Of a DNA stretch of 64,000 nt, positions 22,334 through 34,379 are shown in pieces. The DNA comes from Casuarina equisetifolia (taxonomy: Eukaryota; Streptophyta; Magnoliopsida; Fagales; Casuarinaceae). Location: the NCBI GenBank assembly GCA_028551475.1, contig CM052358.1:6884501-6948500 (forward strand). The letters run 5' to 3'. The notes under the pieces are model-generated. The model had not been told where the DNA came from, ran no database searches, and saw only the letters and a program-made list of their open reading frames with translations. Made by a program: the position numbers and the translations under genes. Position 1 is the stretch's first letter. Each line of letters opens with the position of its first letter.

Positions 22334-24760
22334 CCTGCTCTCCCTATGTGGGTAGCTCCGTTTCAGTTCATGCTTTTAAGTCAATGGATATTTAAATAAT
22401 CGAAAGCAAGATCCATCTTCAGATTGCAACAAAACACCAGCGTAATTGATATAAAACAGAAGTTGCCGGGCTCAAGATGTGATCCAGTCGGAAAGCCCAA
22501 GGAGAACAAGATAGACGGGCGGTTGAAACATATTAGGCGCGAAGTCACTGAAAATGACACGTAATGGAAGAGAAACAATCCTCGGTTTCCACCTCATATA
22601 AAACGGTGTCGCTTTGGGATTTGGAAAATTCGATGTTGTTTTGAGTATTCATGTTGTGGTTGAAGAGCAATTGCTTTAACTTCAAATAAGTGTCAATTGA
22701 AGTATGTCTGTGAGTTGCGACCTTAGGGTTTCTAGTGAGAGTGTAATTTCTCTGGATATGTTCACTGATAATGCTACGAGGACAGCAAATATAGACCAAA
22801 CAAAAGAAAGAGCCCAATGCTTTCTTAGCATCTAGAAGTTCAATAGACGTGAACATATGTATGCATGGCTCCAGAAATGAGAGTTCAAGAATAGATTTTA
22901 TGAGGATGGATTCGTCAAACCATTTTGGTGATCTAGATGGGAAAAATTGAATTGATCACATAAAATCATTATTCAAATAGTAATGAGGACCTTTCACGAC
23001 CTATGAAAAAAATGAAAAGCTAATGAGTAATTTCAAGTATTATTGAAAAAAAGTGTTGAAAATGAAAGCTTCAAATCGTAAAGATATAATTTTTTTTAAC
23101 AATATTTAAATGTACAAAAAGTCTCTTTAACATTTGAATTAGTATTTAGGTTAGATTTTTAGCTTCTTTAATATGATATTAAAGCATATATTAATTCACT
23201 CCCACCCTATACAAGCAGCAAGGAGCATTCATTCTATCCCCACTTAACCTTAAGCACAAAATTTGATTGGTGTGTAAGGAGTATTGACAACCAAAGTCCC
23301 ACATCAAAAATATATAATCCTCAAATCATGTTTAAATATGAAAATTTTTGTACTATTTATGAATTATTTTTTAGATTGGATTTTGAGCCTTTTAATAGAT
23401 ACAATGCCAAAAAAAGGATTATGCATTACTAAAATTGTATTACCAACTTGAACTACATATGTTAAAGCATGCGAGTACGTACATGATTCAACACATCACA
23501 ATAAGTTTTAAGGTCATTGCATTTCATGCTATTACCATGTTCTTCATTTGTTCTTCCTTTATGTGGGATCTTAGGTGGTTAATTTTTGTGTTCAACATCA
23601 CTTCTTTGGCTTGCTTTAGCTATGAGTAATGTTAAGTGAATAATAAATTTTCCATAGGCCAAAAAACTCAAATTAATGAAAATCACATGTCTCAACCTTT
23701 TCTAGTCCAAATCCCAAATTGAAATAATATAACAAGTTTGATGACATTCGTATCGATATTACTTTTGACTTTTTGATTATATCATTGACCATACCTTAAA
23801 GTTTATTTGTAAGGGATAGATCAAGACCAAGCATTGCATTTAGATTTTCCACCTAGGATTTCTGATTTGGATATAATATAACATAGGTTGGTATCTAAAA
23901 TTCTTTCTATGATAGAAACTTAATAGTATTCCACCAAATAGTGTATAGCTTTATTTTTGACCGTTCAACAACCCAACTTGTAATTGGTGAAGCCCAAGAG
24001 CAATGTTGACTAAAGGGTTATGAATATCGTAAAGATCTCAACAATCTATCCACCACATATACATCCATGATGAACACAAAAATTGCATAAGACCCTATAC
24101 TAGAAGCAAGGATTCATGTCTTAATAAAAGACTATTCTTGACAAAGACCTTTTGAAAATAGATTTTTTCCCTTCAAAACAGAACATTTCCAAAAGGAAGT
24201 GGTTCCTCAAGTCCTACAAAGACTAAGCCAAGTGGGACGTGCAAAATCTCTAGTATGCATGGATGGAAAAATATGGCATGCATATCATGTTCTTTGATTG
24301 GTTCAAAGACCATGTTAATCAACACAACATTGATTACCTATGGTCTAAGACGGTCAAAATGACCACAAAAACCAATAGTTGGAAAACTATGGCAAGCCAA
24401 GCGGTGGAGTTTGAAAACCCTTCATTAGCCCCTTTACAAATTCCAATTAGGAAAGGCCCATCCAATAGGCTTGTAGAAGCAGCACCTTTCAAGGTTAGGG
24501 ATGAAGCCACGTCTAATAGTGATGGCCTTATTCGGGCTAAAGATATTCTTCATATCTATGCCTAGAACAACTAGACCAACTAGTATTTAGCCATAAAGGA
24601 AAATCAATTAGGTCAGTTTGAGGATTATGTTCGTAGGCCAACAACTGTAACTATTCTCACAAAAGAATAACATCAATTACTATTCAAATTACATGGGGGT
24701 TTTTGTTACAAATATGGATATTTCTTTAATTATTTTGATGGTGACAAAAAGAAAGGCTTT
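22334..24760. other. Duplicated flank upstream of copy 3 with decayed virus-like coding relic
   Basis: Promoter flank of copy 3 followed by the same degraded plus-strand coding relic as in unit 1. Here it extends further (about 23,800-24,760), including an open stretch at 24,263-24,565. The peptide there (for example VEAAPFKVRDEATSNSDGLI) resembles the inter-domain part of a viral or retroelement polyprotein more than a host protein. Endogenous pararetrovirus is my best guess, with low certainty. It is broken many times and looks old. Confidence 0.35.
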
Positions 24761-27700
24761 TAAAATATTTTTCATATAGAAAATTGTGCCAAATAAAAAC
24801 TTAATGCAAGAAATTTTAAATATAATATTTACTCTGCGAATGTTATATTGATGCAATGTATTAACATCTAGGAATATCTTTTTATCCCCTACTTTGCTTA
24901 AAGGGCTGGACTTATGTGTTCTAAAAATGACAAGGCCCGTATCTTATGCACTCTAGAGTTAGGGTGGGCTAACTTAGACCCAAGTTTCTCATCTAACCCG
25001 ACCCAGGCCTGCATACCCTCAAGTGAAACGCAATTTAGAGGCTTCTTTGTTTTTCTCCAGTGCGCGGTCTAGGGTAGTAAATGGCATGAAACATCTCAGC
25101 GTCAATCATTTTTGAAATAACTGAATGACGTAGTCTAGGGCTATGTTTGACACAACAATAGGAAGAAATGTAGAGAAATCCGAAAGCAAAAAACACCTCC
25201 TCAAGCTCACTACAAAATGTTTGGTACTAAAAATTATAAAGGCTCACTACTGTGATTGTTCTTATACCTTTTCTCGCGGCTTTGATCAGATTCTGTGATT
25301 ACTTGTTTGATATTCAACACATTGAGGTTACTGTTCACGGGTTCTGTTTTAGTTGCCGAAATCTGAATACATTCATACCATATTGAGCTTATTTGAACTT
25401 GTTTGATGCTCACCGTCTAAACTAAACTGAACTGAACACTTACCTCATTGCAGTGCTGCTTGCATGTCAGCTCTTGATTAAAGATTATTATTGCTTGCTT
25501 TATGTTCACAGACTGAACAAGTTTGGAAGTTGCTAAGTGAACTTGCTGATTGTATGCCATATTCTTGATTAGAAGGCTGTTTTCATTTTGTTGATGATCA
25601 CGGTTTAAACATTAGTGAATATTATTACATTGCCGTGCCGTCTGTAAGCTAAAATCTTGTTCGAAAAATTGCTACACCTTTGTTATTGCTCACTAGTCGA
25701 ATGTTATTAGAAATCATCAAATTGCCATGTTGCTTGTAAGTGATACATTGACTGAAAATTGCAATTCTCTTACTTGATGCTCACAGATTAAAAGAGAACA
25801 AAGTATTGACATATCTTTGTGGTGTTGAGATTATACAAGCCACTACTCACATTAATTTGAGATATTGTATGTTTATGTGCTTCATATTTATTATCTTTTA
25901 AAAACATTTGGTTGATTGTTGGCAGCAAAATAATCCTTGAGATATTCTTCTTGGCTATCTAAGAATCTAGAGCGTAATACATGAAGAATATTGTAAAACT
26001 TTTGTATTGTGGGATGGCTAGACAAGTAATTAAAGTTATTGTTGTCTAGTTTGGATACCTAGGGATTGTACTTAACTCAAACTACTTTCGGAAATCCCTT
26101 GTACTTGGAATTTGTTTTTCTCTTGTTGATGAGAAAAATACATAGTTGATTTTGTGTGTGTGACGCCTAAACATTAGGTTGTGTGGACCTAGTATCACAA
26201 GGTGTATGTTACGATCCCATATGAGACAAGTTTTGTGAGTAACCAATAGACTCAATCTTTTGGTGAAGTGGTAACAAGACAATTTCATTTGGTATTAGAG
26301 TTGGCCACATCTTGAGTTCGAGTTCTCATATCACTAAAATGGCTACCCCAAAAAAGGCTACCTATCTTTGTATAAACTAAAGTGCAATTGCTTAGAGTGA
26401 AGCCATTGGAAGACAAATTTTGTGAGCAACTAACAAACTTGGTCTTTTGGTGAAGTAATAACAACACAATATTAATGTGTAATCTTATGATGCGAGATTT
26501 CTTGGGTTGTAAGGAATCTTGTTTAAGGTGACATTTGTTTGTGTAAAAGTGTTAGAGTGTATCTCTTGGTGCTTTGTGCTAATTAGACTCTTCTTAATTG
26601 CATTGATTAAGAGAGGTAAACATAGATTTTGGATGAATCGAATTATTCTTTAACAAAATCTTTGTGTATATATTTCTCTTTCTCTCTTCTTTTACTTATG
26701 AATATTGTATTTTTATATCATTTCTAAAATTTCCTTTGAATGTTATATATTTACATTTATTACCAAATTGTCTTTCATACAAGAGCAATATTTTAAATTC
26801 ATTTCATACAAATGGGAATAAGCTAAAAAGAATCGTTAAGAAAGAGAAGACAACAACCAAATTCAACTCCCCTTGTCGGTACACCTTGGTTCAATTGGTA
26901 AGCCAAGGTGGCTCGGAAGTTTTATATCCGTCAAGAATATGACAAGGAATCGTTGTTGTCTATGAGTATATATTTCTCTATATGTTGAAGTTTTATAGAA
27001 GCCATTAGCAACACATTTCAGCTTGATATTGATAGAATTTAGTTGTTTCACCGTCCTTCAGTCCATAAAAGCATATCGCAACATTTGCTAAGTTGAATAT
27101 TGTCCCCTTGTTGTAGCATTAACCATCGAACTAACAGGCTTTTATACCTTTTTCATTATGTGCACAATGGATTAGCCCTTCTGAAGTTGCAGCGATAAAT
27201 AATTATAATATCCTATGGTTCCCATTGCCTCATAGTTACAATCCTTGTATTCATCCTCTAGTCACATAGTTGAAAGGTCACTTATTTGTTGATTATCACT
27301 ATGGAAAATGGATTATTTGCCAAAAGAATTTCCTTCCAAGATTTTACAACTTTAGAAAATAATGGGAAACTTTACATATGAAGAATCACAGTCGTAAATT
27401 ATGTTCTTGGATTCAACCAAGTTAGATTACCTTGTTATCACTAGCCACCGATTTTGTAGGCAACATAGTCCGTGATTTGCATACTTTCAAGATGCTTTTC
27501 AGTAAGAACATATATTAACCACTTATATGGGGAGATCCTTAGGATGATGAGCTTAATTTTATTTATGTATTTTATAGTAGTTCAAATTTATGTTTTTCTT
27601 TTCATAATAAAACTTATTTGTTAATCTAAGATATGTTCCAATGTGGTACATAACAAAAGTTCTAACATTTGATTGGTTATAGTCACTTGAGCTATGCCCA

Positions 27701-27939
27701 TTACTCCACTGATTATTAAAACAATTGCAAATTATATTACTTGGATCTAACAATACGATATTTTCATTCACTAGATGTTACCCAAATGAAAGACAAAATA
27801 TTGTAGAACACAATTGATGTTGTCCGATAGTCTAGCCAAATCCTCATCACAAAGCACCTTGCAATTCCATCCAATATTTCAAGTTTTTTGAAGGCTTGAA
27901 GGCTTGCTAATGATCACCACGTCGATTGGATAGAAATTG
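24761..27939. other. Intergenic with tandem repeat and LTR-like remnant
   Basis: I see no host gene in this stretch. It holds the 91-96 bp tandem array (25,300-25,830). At 26,289-26,305 TGGTATTAGAGTTGGCC resembles the usual plant tRNA-Met primer-binding site after an LTR. A roughly 60-bp block (26,222-26,282) repeats at 26,412-26,470. These suggest an old LTR-element remnant, with no recognisable coding left. Confidence 0.4.
25300..25830. repeat. Degenerate tandem repeat, about 91-96 bp unit, about six copies
   Basis: The anchor TGATGCTCAC or a close variant recurs at about 25,308, 25,404, 25,500, 25,592, 25,684 and 25,775, that is at spacings of 96, 96, 92, 92 and 91 bp. Each unit also carries an anchor-proximal ACTTGTTT/GCTTGCTT-type start. 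Most carry a distal CTTGATTA/TGACTGAA-type segment. The units have diverged strongly from one another. Confidence 0.65.
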
Positions 27940-30900
27940 CTAGGCTTGAGCTGCTAGTTCTTGTGCCACAAAACGCATGGTGGGTCGTAATTCTGGGACA
28001 TCATGTATGCATTGCAAGGCAATGGTCACTACAAGTATCACTTCTTTTGCAATTCGACCTTTGGGTGAAGGGAGTCTTGGATCCAACACATCCTTCAAAA
28101 GAAATTCTGCATCATCTGAAATTGAGGCTACAGTTGTTGATTTTGAAAATGACAGGAAAGATAAGAGCTCCCTTGGGTGCCTCCCCATCATAACTTCTAA
28201 TGCCACCACACCAAAGCTATAGACGTCACATTTATCCGTAATCCGCATTGTAAATGCAAGCTCTAACATCCATTACAACAAATCAACATCCCTTTGATGA
28301 AAACTTATTCACAAAGCTAGTGAAAAGCTAAATTATGAACATAAAAACATATATATTTACTAGCAAATAAGATGAAAAAATTTCTAATATTATAACGGAA
28401 AATGTTTAAGCTTAAGATCTTGTACTACATCATACCAATCAATTTTCATACCTCACTATTTACCTTTATTGTTATAGGAAAGAAAAATACCTAAGACTAC
28501 TAGAACATAAACGCAAAATTCAGATTATCAACTTACCTGGAGCCATGTAGCCATAAGATCCAGCAACTGTCGTCCAATTAGTTGTATTTAGATTTAACAA
28601 TCTTGCAATACCAAAATCTGAAAGTCGTGGTTCAAACTCTAACTCAAGCAGTATGTTGTTGGGAGTTATGTCTCGATGCACAATTGGTGGAGAACAATCA
28701 TGATGTAAGTAAGCCAATGCGTGGGCCACACCTTGTACAACTTTCACCCTTATATCCCAATTAAGCTCAACTTTTCCTTCTGACTTGTACAAAACTTCTC
28801 TCAAACTACCTTTCTCCATGTGTTCATAAACCAAGTACATGCAACCTTTGAAGGAACAAAATCCATAGAGCTTGATGATGTTGCGATGCTTAACTTCAGT
28901 CAAGACATGAATCTCATTCTCAAAGCTCTTGCAATTAATTGTAGGGGTGTCAAAGCAGTCTAATATGTTTAGTCTTTTAACTGCAACAATTTGACCTGTT
29001 GGCAGTGTTGCTTTGTAAATGCTTCCAAATCCTCCTATTCCAATACAATACTTCTCATTGAAGTCTTCGGTGGCCTTCACAATATCTTGGAATGTGAACT
29101 TACCATTCTTTACCCATATTAGTGACTCAACCTTTTGATCACAATCTCCAAGTCTTCTATCTTTATCAAGGGGTTTTGTCTTTTGGTTACACATTATGAG
29201 TCCAACCACAATGGTACCAAGGAATAATAGGCCACAAATAGGAATTAAGATAATTGATAGAAGTCCCTTAGAATGCACTTTATTTCTAGAATCTATGTAA
29301 CAAGGAGTTAATCCTTTTGCATCACCACACAAATCTAAGTTTCCAACATAAGCTTTTGCAGGTGCTTCTTTGAAAACTCTACCAATTGGAATTGGACCTA
29401 TTAACTTGTTGTAGGAAAAGTCAATTGAGCTATTGCTTAAACTTACCATTTCAGTGAATGATGTTGGAATTTCCCCAAAAAGTTGGTTATGGGAAACATT
29501 AAAACTCTCTAACATTGAAAGCTTTGCAAGGTTTTGAGGGATAATTCCTGAGAGTGAATTACTACTTAGGTCCAACAAATATTGCAATTTGGTTATATAA
29601 CCAAGCTCGAGTGGTATTTCACCTGATAGGTTGTTGCTACTCAAGTCCAAGCTCAATAGCTTACCAAAATTCCCAATTACTTTTGGTATGTTTCCAATCA
29701 AATAGTTGTTAGACAAATCAAGATATGCAAGTTCACTTAAACTACCAAGACTACTAGGAATCTCTCCCATCAAATGATTCCTACTCAAGTTGAGCTTATA
29801 CAGTAAGCTTAAATTCCCAAGTACACTTGGAATTTTCCCAGACAATTCATTGGAGTCTAGATCTAAAACATGCAAGTGAGTTAACTTTCCAAGGACTATT
29901 GGGATTTTTCCTGTAATTCGGTTTTTGCTCATTTGCAAATTGGTGAGAGATTTACACTTTCCCCATTTTGATGAGATTTGACCAACAAATTGATTGTCGC
30001 TAAGAGAAATGAAATAAATTTTTGGATGAACTCCAAATGCATTTGTAATGTCACCATCAAATTGGTTTCCTTCCATTCGTACTCTACTTAGTTCTGTGCA
30101 ATTTTTCAAGCACGCAGGCAATGGCCCTTTGAAGTTGTTGCCATTCACTGAGATATGTTTAAGAGCAAAGCTGCTGCACAGTTCAGGTGGCAATTCTCCG
30201 GAAAAGTTATTGTTTGTGAAGCTAACAGAACTCAAAGGACTATACTTCCCAAGGTCTCTAGGGATAGTGCCCGAGAAGTAATTGTCGGAAAGGAAGATTG
30301 ACTCTAAATTCCTGAGGCTGGAAATGGTGCTTGGAATTTTCCCATAGAGGTGGTTCGTTGAAAGGTCCAAGTACCTTAGTTCTTTCAAGTTCCCAACTTG
30401 GGAGGGAATTGAGCTAGAAAACATGTTATCAAACAAAAAAAGCCGTTGGAGCTTTGTCAATAGGCCTATTTCTCGTGGAATTTCTCCAGTGAAAAGATTT
30501 TGTTGGAGTTGCAAAGATGTTAACTTGGTCCAATTTGCAAAGAAATATGGTGAGATCACACCGAAGAGCAAATTTCCAAACAAATGAAATTCGGTAATTT
30601 GACTTAGGTTGACCAAAGACAAAGGCAATTTCCCAGTGAAGTTATTTTCATTCAGGGCCAAGATAGCAAGATTAGTACAAAGCCCAAGCTCAAGAGGAAT
30701 TGTGGAATTCAAGCCATTCATGCTAAGATCAAGTTTCTGGAGCTGCTCGAGATTGCCTATTGAGGAAGGAATTCTGCCTATCAAGGAATTGTTGTACATT
30801 TCTATGATTTCAAGATTGACCAATGCTCCAATGTCTTCTGGAATTGGACCATTGAACGTATTACGTCCAAAAAGAAGATGTTTGAGTTGGGAAAGTTGGG

Positions 30901-31672
30901 AAATTTTTGGTGACACTAGTCCTTGGAATTTATTATCAGTAAGATTAAGGTATTCAAGCTTGCCTAGCTTGGTAAATAGCATTTCTGGTATTGGTCCTAT
31001 TAAGTTATTTTGGGACAAATCCAAAAATGTTAGGTTTGGACAATCAAGTATAAATTTTGGAAACCCAGAACCAAGTTTATTCAGGGGAAGGCTAAGATAG
31101 GTCAGTAAAGGCATGCCAGAAAACTTAGACCTGCTAGGATTTACTAAGAAGTTGAATCCAAGGTCTAAGTACCATACCTTTTGAAGACTGATCAATTGAT
31201 ATGGAATTGTACCATCAAGGAAGTTGTCAAAAAAACTTACATATTGAAGCTCTGTTAATTGGCCAATCTCCAAAGGCATTGACCCGCTAAGATTGTTGTG
31301 GCTGAGGTCCAAGCGGGTAAGGTTAAGGAATGGAGTGAAGTTGAAATGGGCTAGTGTTCCGTTGAGCTTGGCACCAGAGAGGTTTATTTCGGTGACTATT
31401 CCTGTATAATCACAAACAATGCCTGTCCAGTTGCAAAGGTTGGTGAGGTTGGTGAGGGACCATGAACTAAGAGAAGTGGGAAGGGAGAGGCTGTTTTTCC
31501 ATTTGACAAGAGCTTCAGCTTGTGTCTCTGGTGATGCTATGATCTGCAAAGAGATGAGGGAGAGTAAGAGGATGTGTGAAAAAAGATGAAGAGGCTTGGG
31601 ACTTGTTGCCATGCTTGGCTCCTGACTTCCGTGAGTAGTGTTTTTTGATCTGTGTTCAATATTTTGTGGCAT
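27940..31672 (-). CDS. LRR receptor-like serine/threonine kinase, MIK2-like (LRR-XII type)
   Basis: Two exons (28537-31672 and 27940-28262, GT-AG intron of 274 bp) encode 1152 aa. Met21 (at 31612) is the more likely start because it places a signal peptide directly at the N-terminus ([15 protein letters not shown]). Then come an LRRNT_2 cap (ALVKWKNSL... NWTGIVCD), more than 20 plant-type LRRs with N-glycosylation sites, one membrane helix (about 803-828, [20 protein letters not shown]) and a cytosolic kinase. Kinase motifs: G-loop GIGGFGS near 880, VAVK Lys899, HRD with Asp1001 ([11 protein letters not shown]), DFG at 1019-1021, and the APE motif split by the intron (CCAG / AGCTT). All catalytic residues are present, so an active RD kinase is expected. 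The closest named type is Arabidopsis MIK2. The C-terminus ends ELAAQA, slightly shorter than usual. Ligand unknown; probably a surface receptor in defence or development. Confidence 0.93.
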
Positions 31673-33190
31673 AGAAAGTGAGGAAGAGAGAGAGAGAGGA
31701 AAATGTCGGTGCTATCAACTCAGGTGTGTGAAGCCTTGGTATCGGAGTCCACATATAGTCGCCGAGATCTCTACAGGTGACAAATAAAGTCAATTCTTCC
31801 CGTTATTTTCCACAAAGGTAGCAGATTTTTTTTTTCTTTCCTCACGTTGTTCAGGTGGCAGGTTTGGGTGCTTTTCTTTTCTTTCTTTTTTTTTCTCTTT
31901 TTTTTTTTCTTGTTTGTGGTCCAATGATGTTGCGATTTTCCAAGGATTTTTTGAAACAGACGTATCTTTTCTCTAATAATGCTATTTCTTTTTCCCTTAC
32001 AATGCTAAGATCAAGCTATTAAAATAGTTAAAGGTGTTATTAAATCAAAAGCCATTTAGCTCAACCTCGGTTTGGTGGTTGACCGGAATGATTGTTCAAG
32101 AAAATACCTATAATTCTTTTCTTTTCTTTTTTCTTTTTTTATTTTATTTTATCAAAAGTAACAAAGGAAAAGCACAGAGAAGCACAAAAGACAGGCTCGC
32201 CTCATCAATGGAGCGATGGAAATTTCTAGTTACATTCCCAGCCCCTGGCTGTCCCACGTTATGAGACAGAGATTAAAGTAAGTTTGTCTTATACTGATAC
32301 AACATAAGACATTAATTAAATTTTAACAAAGAGATATATAAAGTTTCTAACCAATAATTATCCGTAGAACATGGGAAATACTATGTAAATTAAAAGGTTG
32401 AAGGAATCATTCCCTCACTCTGCCAAATGCTGACTAACAATGAAATACTACTTGAAAACACCAGACTGTTATTCTGATAGTTCACTGATAAGTGGTTCTT
32501 CCGCTAAAGATTTCATTTTTACTACAAAATATTTTCCCTTTGAATCCAGGAGGCTTTCCCCTTTTAAGTAGCATGACGTTCTCACCAGGCCTCATGACTG
32601 AGAATCACCATCAAAAGCCGGGAATAAATCTATATCGGTTGAAGTTTCATTGAATCTTGCCCTAATAGATTTCAGCGTGGTATTGTTGGATTTTAGTCAT
32701 ATGAATTTCTTTGTTTCGCCTTCCTTCATCTATAAAATCATATTACAGAAACATTCCCTCATTTCGGTCGGCGTAAGTGGTTTCACGTTTCACATGATGA
32801 TATCCTGTTAATCTAATAGCCATCTGAATTAGTGGGAAACATCATTGAGCCGTCTTTTTAGAAAAGATGCACGGCTTGTCTTCGTGGGCAAGGAGCCAAA
32901 AGCATGCCCGGCACCGGCATTTCTCTGTTGACGTGCAGCATTAACACACAGCCTGATGTAAGCCATGACACTTCTCACAACAAAGAAGTCTGGCATTCAC
33001 AGGACGTGCATTGGAAGCCAAAGGCGTGTGACCGACAATTACAAATGGGCATTCACTTTTCTTGTTAGATTAAGCTTACATTTTGTATAAAGTTAGAAAA
33101 TTACGATAAATTATCAGTGTTAAATAAGAAAATTTTCTCCAAGCAGTTATAAAGTTAGAATAACTCACCTTAAGGGCTTCGGATTCCGAA
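31673..33190. other. Intergenic, promoter side of the LRR kinase
   Basis: A GA-rich stretch (31,685-31,700) and long pyrimidine tracts (31,828-31,912 and 32,117-32,150) lie upstream of the kinase start. They are typical of plant promoters. I see no coding sequence. Confidence 0.35.
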
Positions 33191-33196
33191 GCCCTT
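33172..33196. repeat. Perfect 12-bp palindrome with 1-nt centre
   Basis: AAGGGCTTCGGA, a single T, then TCCGAAGCCCTT. It sits exactly at the exon-5/intron border of the orphan reductase exon, where intact copies have the donor motif directly after the PEK/PEG codons. It is much more GC-rich than its surroundings. Confidence 0.9.
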
Positions 33197-33379
33197 TCAG
33201 GTAGATGTAAATTGGGGTAAAGTCTGTGCGATATCTAGGAAACCTCAGAATAGTGTGTAACTCACCAACTAAACAATATCTGCAAATAGCAGTGGGAGTC
33301 TCAAATGAATGAATATGTCCCCGTGCAACATCTCAAACAGGAACAAGTCTATACATTCCATCATGAGATGTTTGAGTAC
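33195..33379 (-). pseudogene. Orphan exon 5 of a CCR-like reductase
   Basis: The minus strand from the AG acceptor at 33,380 reads GTQTSHDGMYRLVPV, a stop, DVARGHIHSFETPTA, RYCLVG, a stop, then VTHYSEV and LYPNLHLPE. This is the full length of exon 5 (GTxxFPDGIYRxVDVRDVA through LPEK). Phrases such as VTHYSEV and HRLYPxLHLPE put it nearest to the 56.6-61.4 kb gene. It has several in-frame stops, and a 25-bp palindrome interrupts the former splice donor. No other exon is found within several kb. Confidence 0.8.
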
Positions 33380-33399
33380 CTGCAGCAGGAAAAAGAGCG

Positions 33400-34370
33400 T
33401 TAAACATTTGTTCAACCAGTCACAAATGAGCGTTACTCCGTCCCAAAGAACTAGATATTTCACCTTGGCATTTTCTTTTTTACTTTCTTTTATTTTGATA
33501 TTTGTCCGCTATTATTGTCGTTGATTTGTGTCTCATATTAACCATAAGCTGGTCTGAAAAATTAGGCGTGCCTTTGGATTTGGATTTGCGTCTGGGTATA
33601 TCTAGTTGTAACCTTGCTTTAAGTTTGTCCTTTTTTAATCGACAGTAAGAAATTTAGATTCTGTCATGGGAAAAAGACGTAAGCAATACAAGAAAACCGG
33701 CATTGAATTGTTTTTTTCTCCAAGCAGTTGATCCATGTGCAGTTGGTAAGAATAATTAGGATAATCAGCTTGGGTATTCTTTCTAATTGCAATGATCCTT
33801 GCTATTGTTGGTGTATCATGACATAAGCTGAATGGACTATTAAGTCTACTTTAATTCTGGAATATTGCTGCCGGAAAACTTCTAAGCGAAGGGAGCCAGG
33901 TCAAAAGGAAAAATGCCAAGCATTTCCTGAGTTGTTGTCCCACGATTTTCTAAGGAAGTTTACCCTCCTGAAATTGAAGGAATACGAGATCCTAAAGAGG
34001 TACCTAATGGGAACCTAAAAATGGAGATCATTTCCATCTTAAAAAGCATCGCTGTTAGGTCGGATACAGTCTTTGATACATCAACAATAGCAAGGACCAT
34101 TGCAATTAGAAAGAACGGTACTTTTGATCGTAGTAATGGTGGACGGTAAAACAAAGGTGAGATGATGAAGTTTCTTTTGCCATTGGTAAAACAGTTTCGA
34201 CACCAGCAGAACAGCATAAAAGAGACATAAAGATCAGCATGTTGTAACCTTTACCTTTACGGAAATAACAGACCTTGGGGGTGGTAACTGAAATTGCTGC
34301 TCGTATTTTGCTAAATAAAACCCTACTGATTATTGAAAGTACGAGGGGCAATAAAAGACGGCTGGTATAA
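33400..34370. other. Intergenic, nothing recognised
   Basis: AT-rich DNA with only short random open frames. A second short copy of TTTCTCCAAGCAGTT (33,715-33,729, also at 33,135-33,147) hints at local duplication around the orphan exon. Confidence 0.3.
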
Positions 34371-34379
34371 GTCGGTTAA

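Larger units (their letters stand above)
17305..24285. repeat. Segmental duplication, unit 2 (right copy)
   Basis: Second copy of the block described for 9,745-17,304. The junction is sharp: at about 17,305 the flank of unit 1 (ending near GCATATCAAC) switches directly into the tyrosyl-tRNA synthetase 3' end (TTTGAAGAATTAACTGAC). The right edge near 24,285 is where the matching tract of unit 1 was cut by this junction, and the virus-like relic continues beyond it. Confidence 0.8.

Noticed and set aside
24263-24565. 100-codon frame as a host gene
   Set aside because: It sits inside a decayed duplicated virus-like relic and has no exon structure or promoter of its own.
25300-25830. CRISPR-like array
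   Set aside because: Plant nuclear DNA; the units diverge throughout and there are no conserved short repeats with unique spacers.
30609-31100. 163-codon open frame on the plus strand
   Set aside because: It lies wholly antisense to the LRR region of the receptor kinase and mirrors its repeats.
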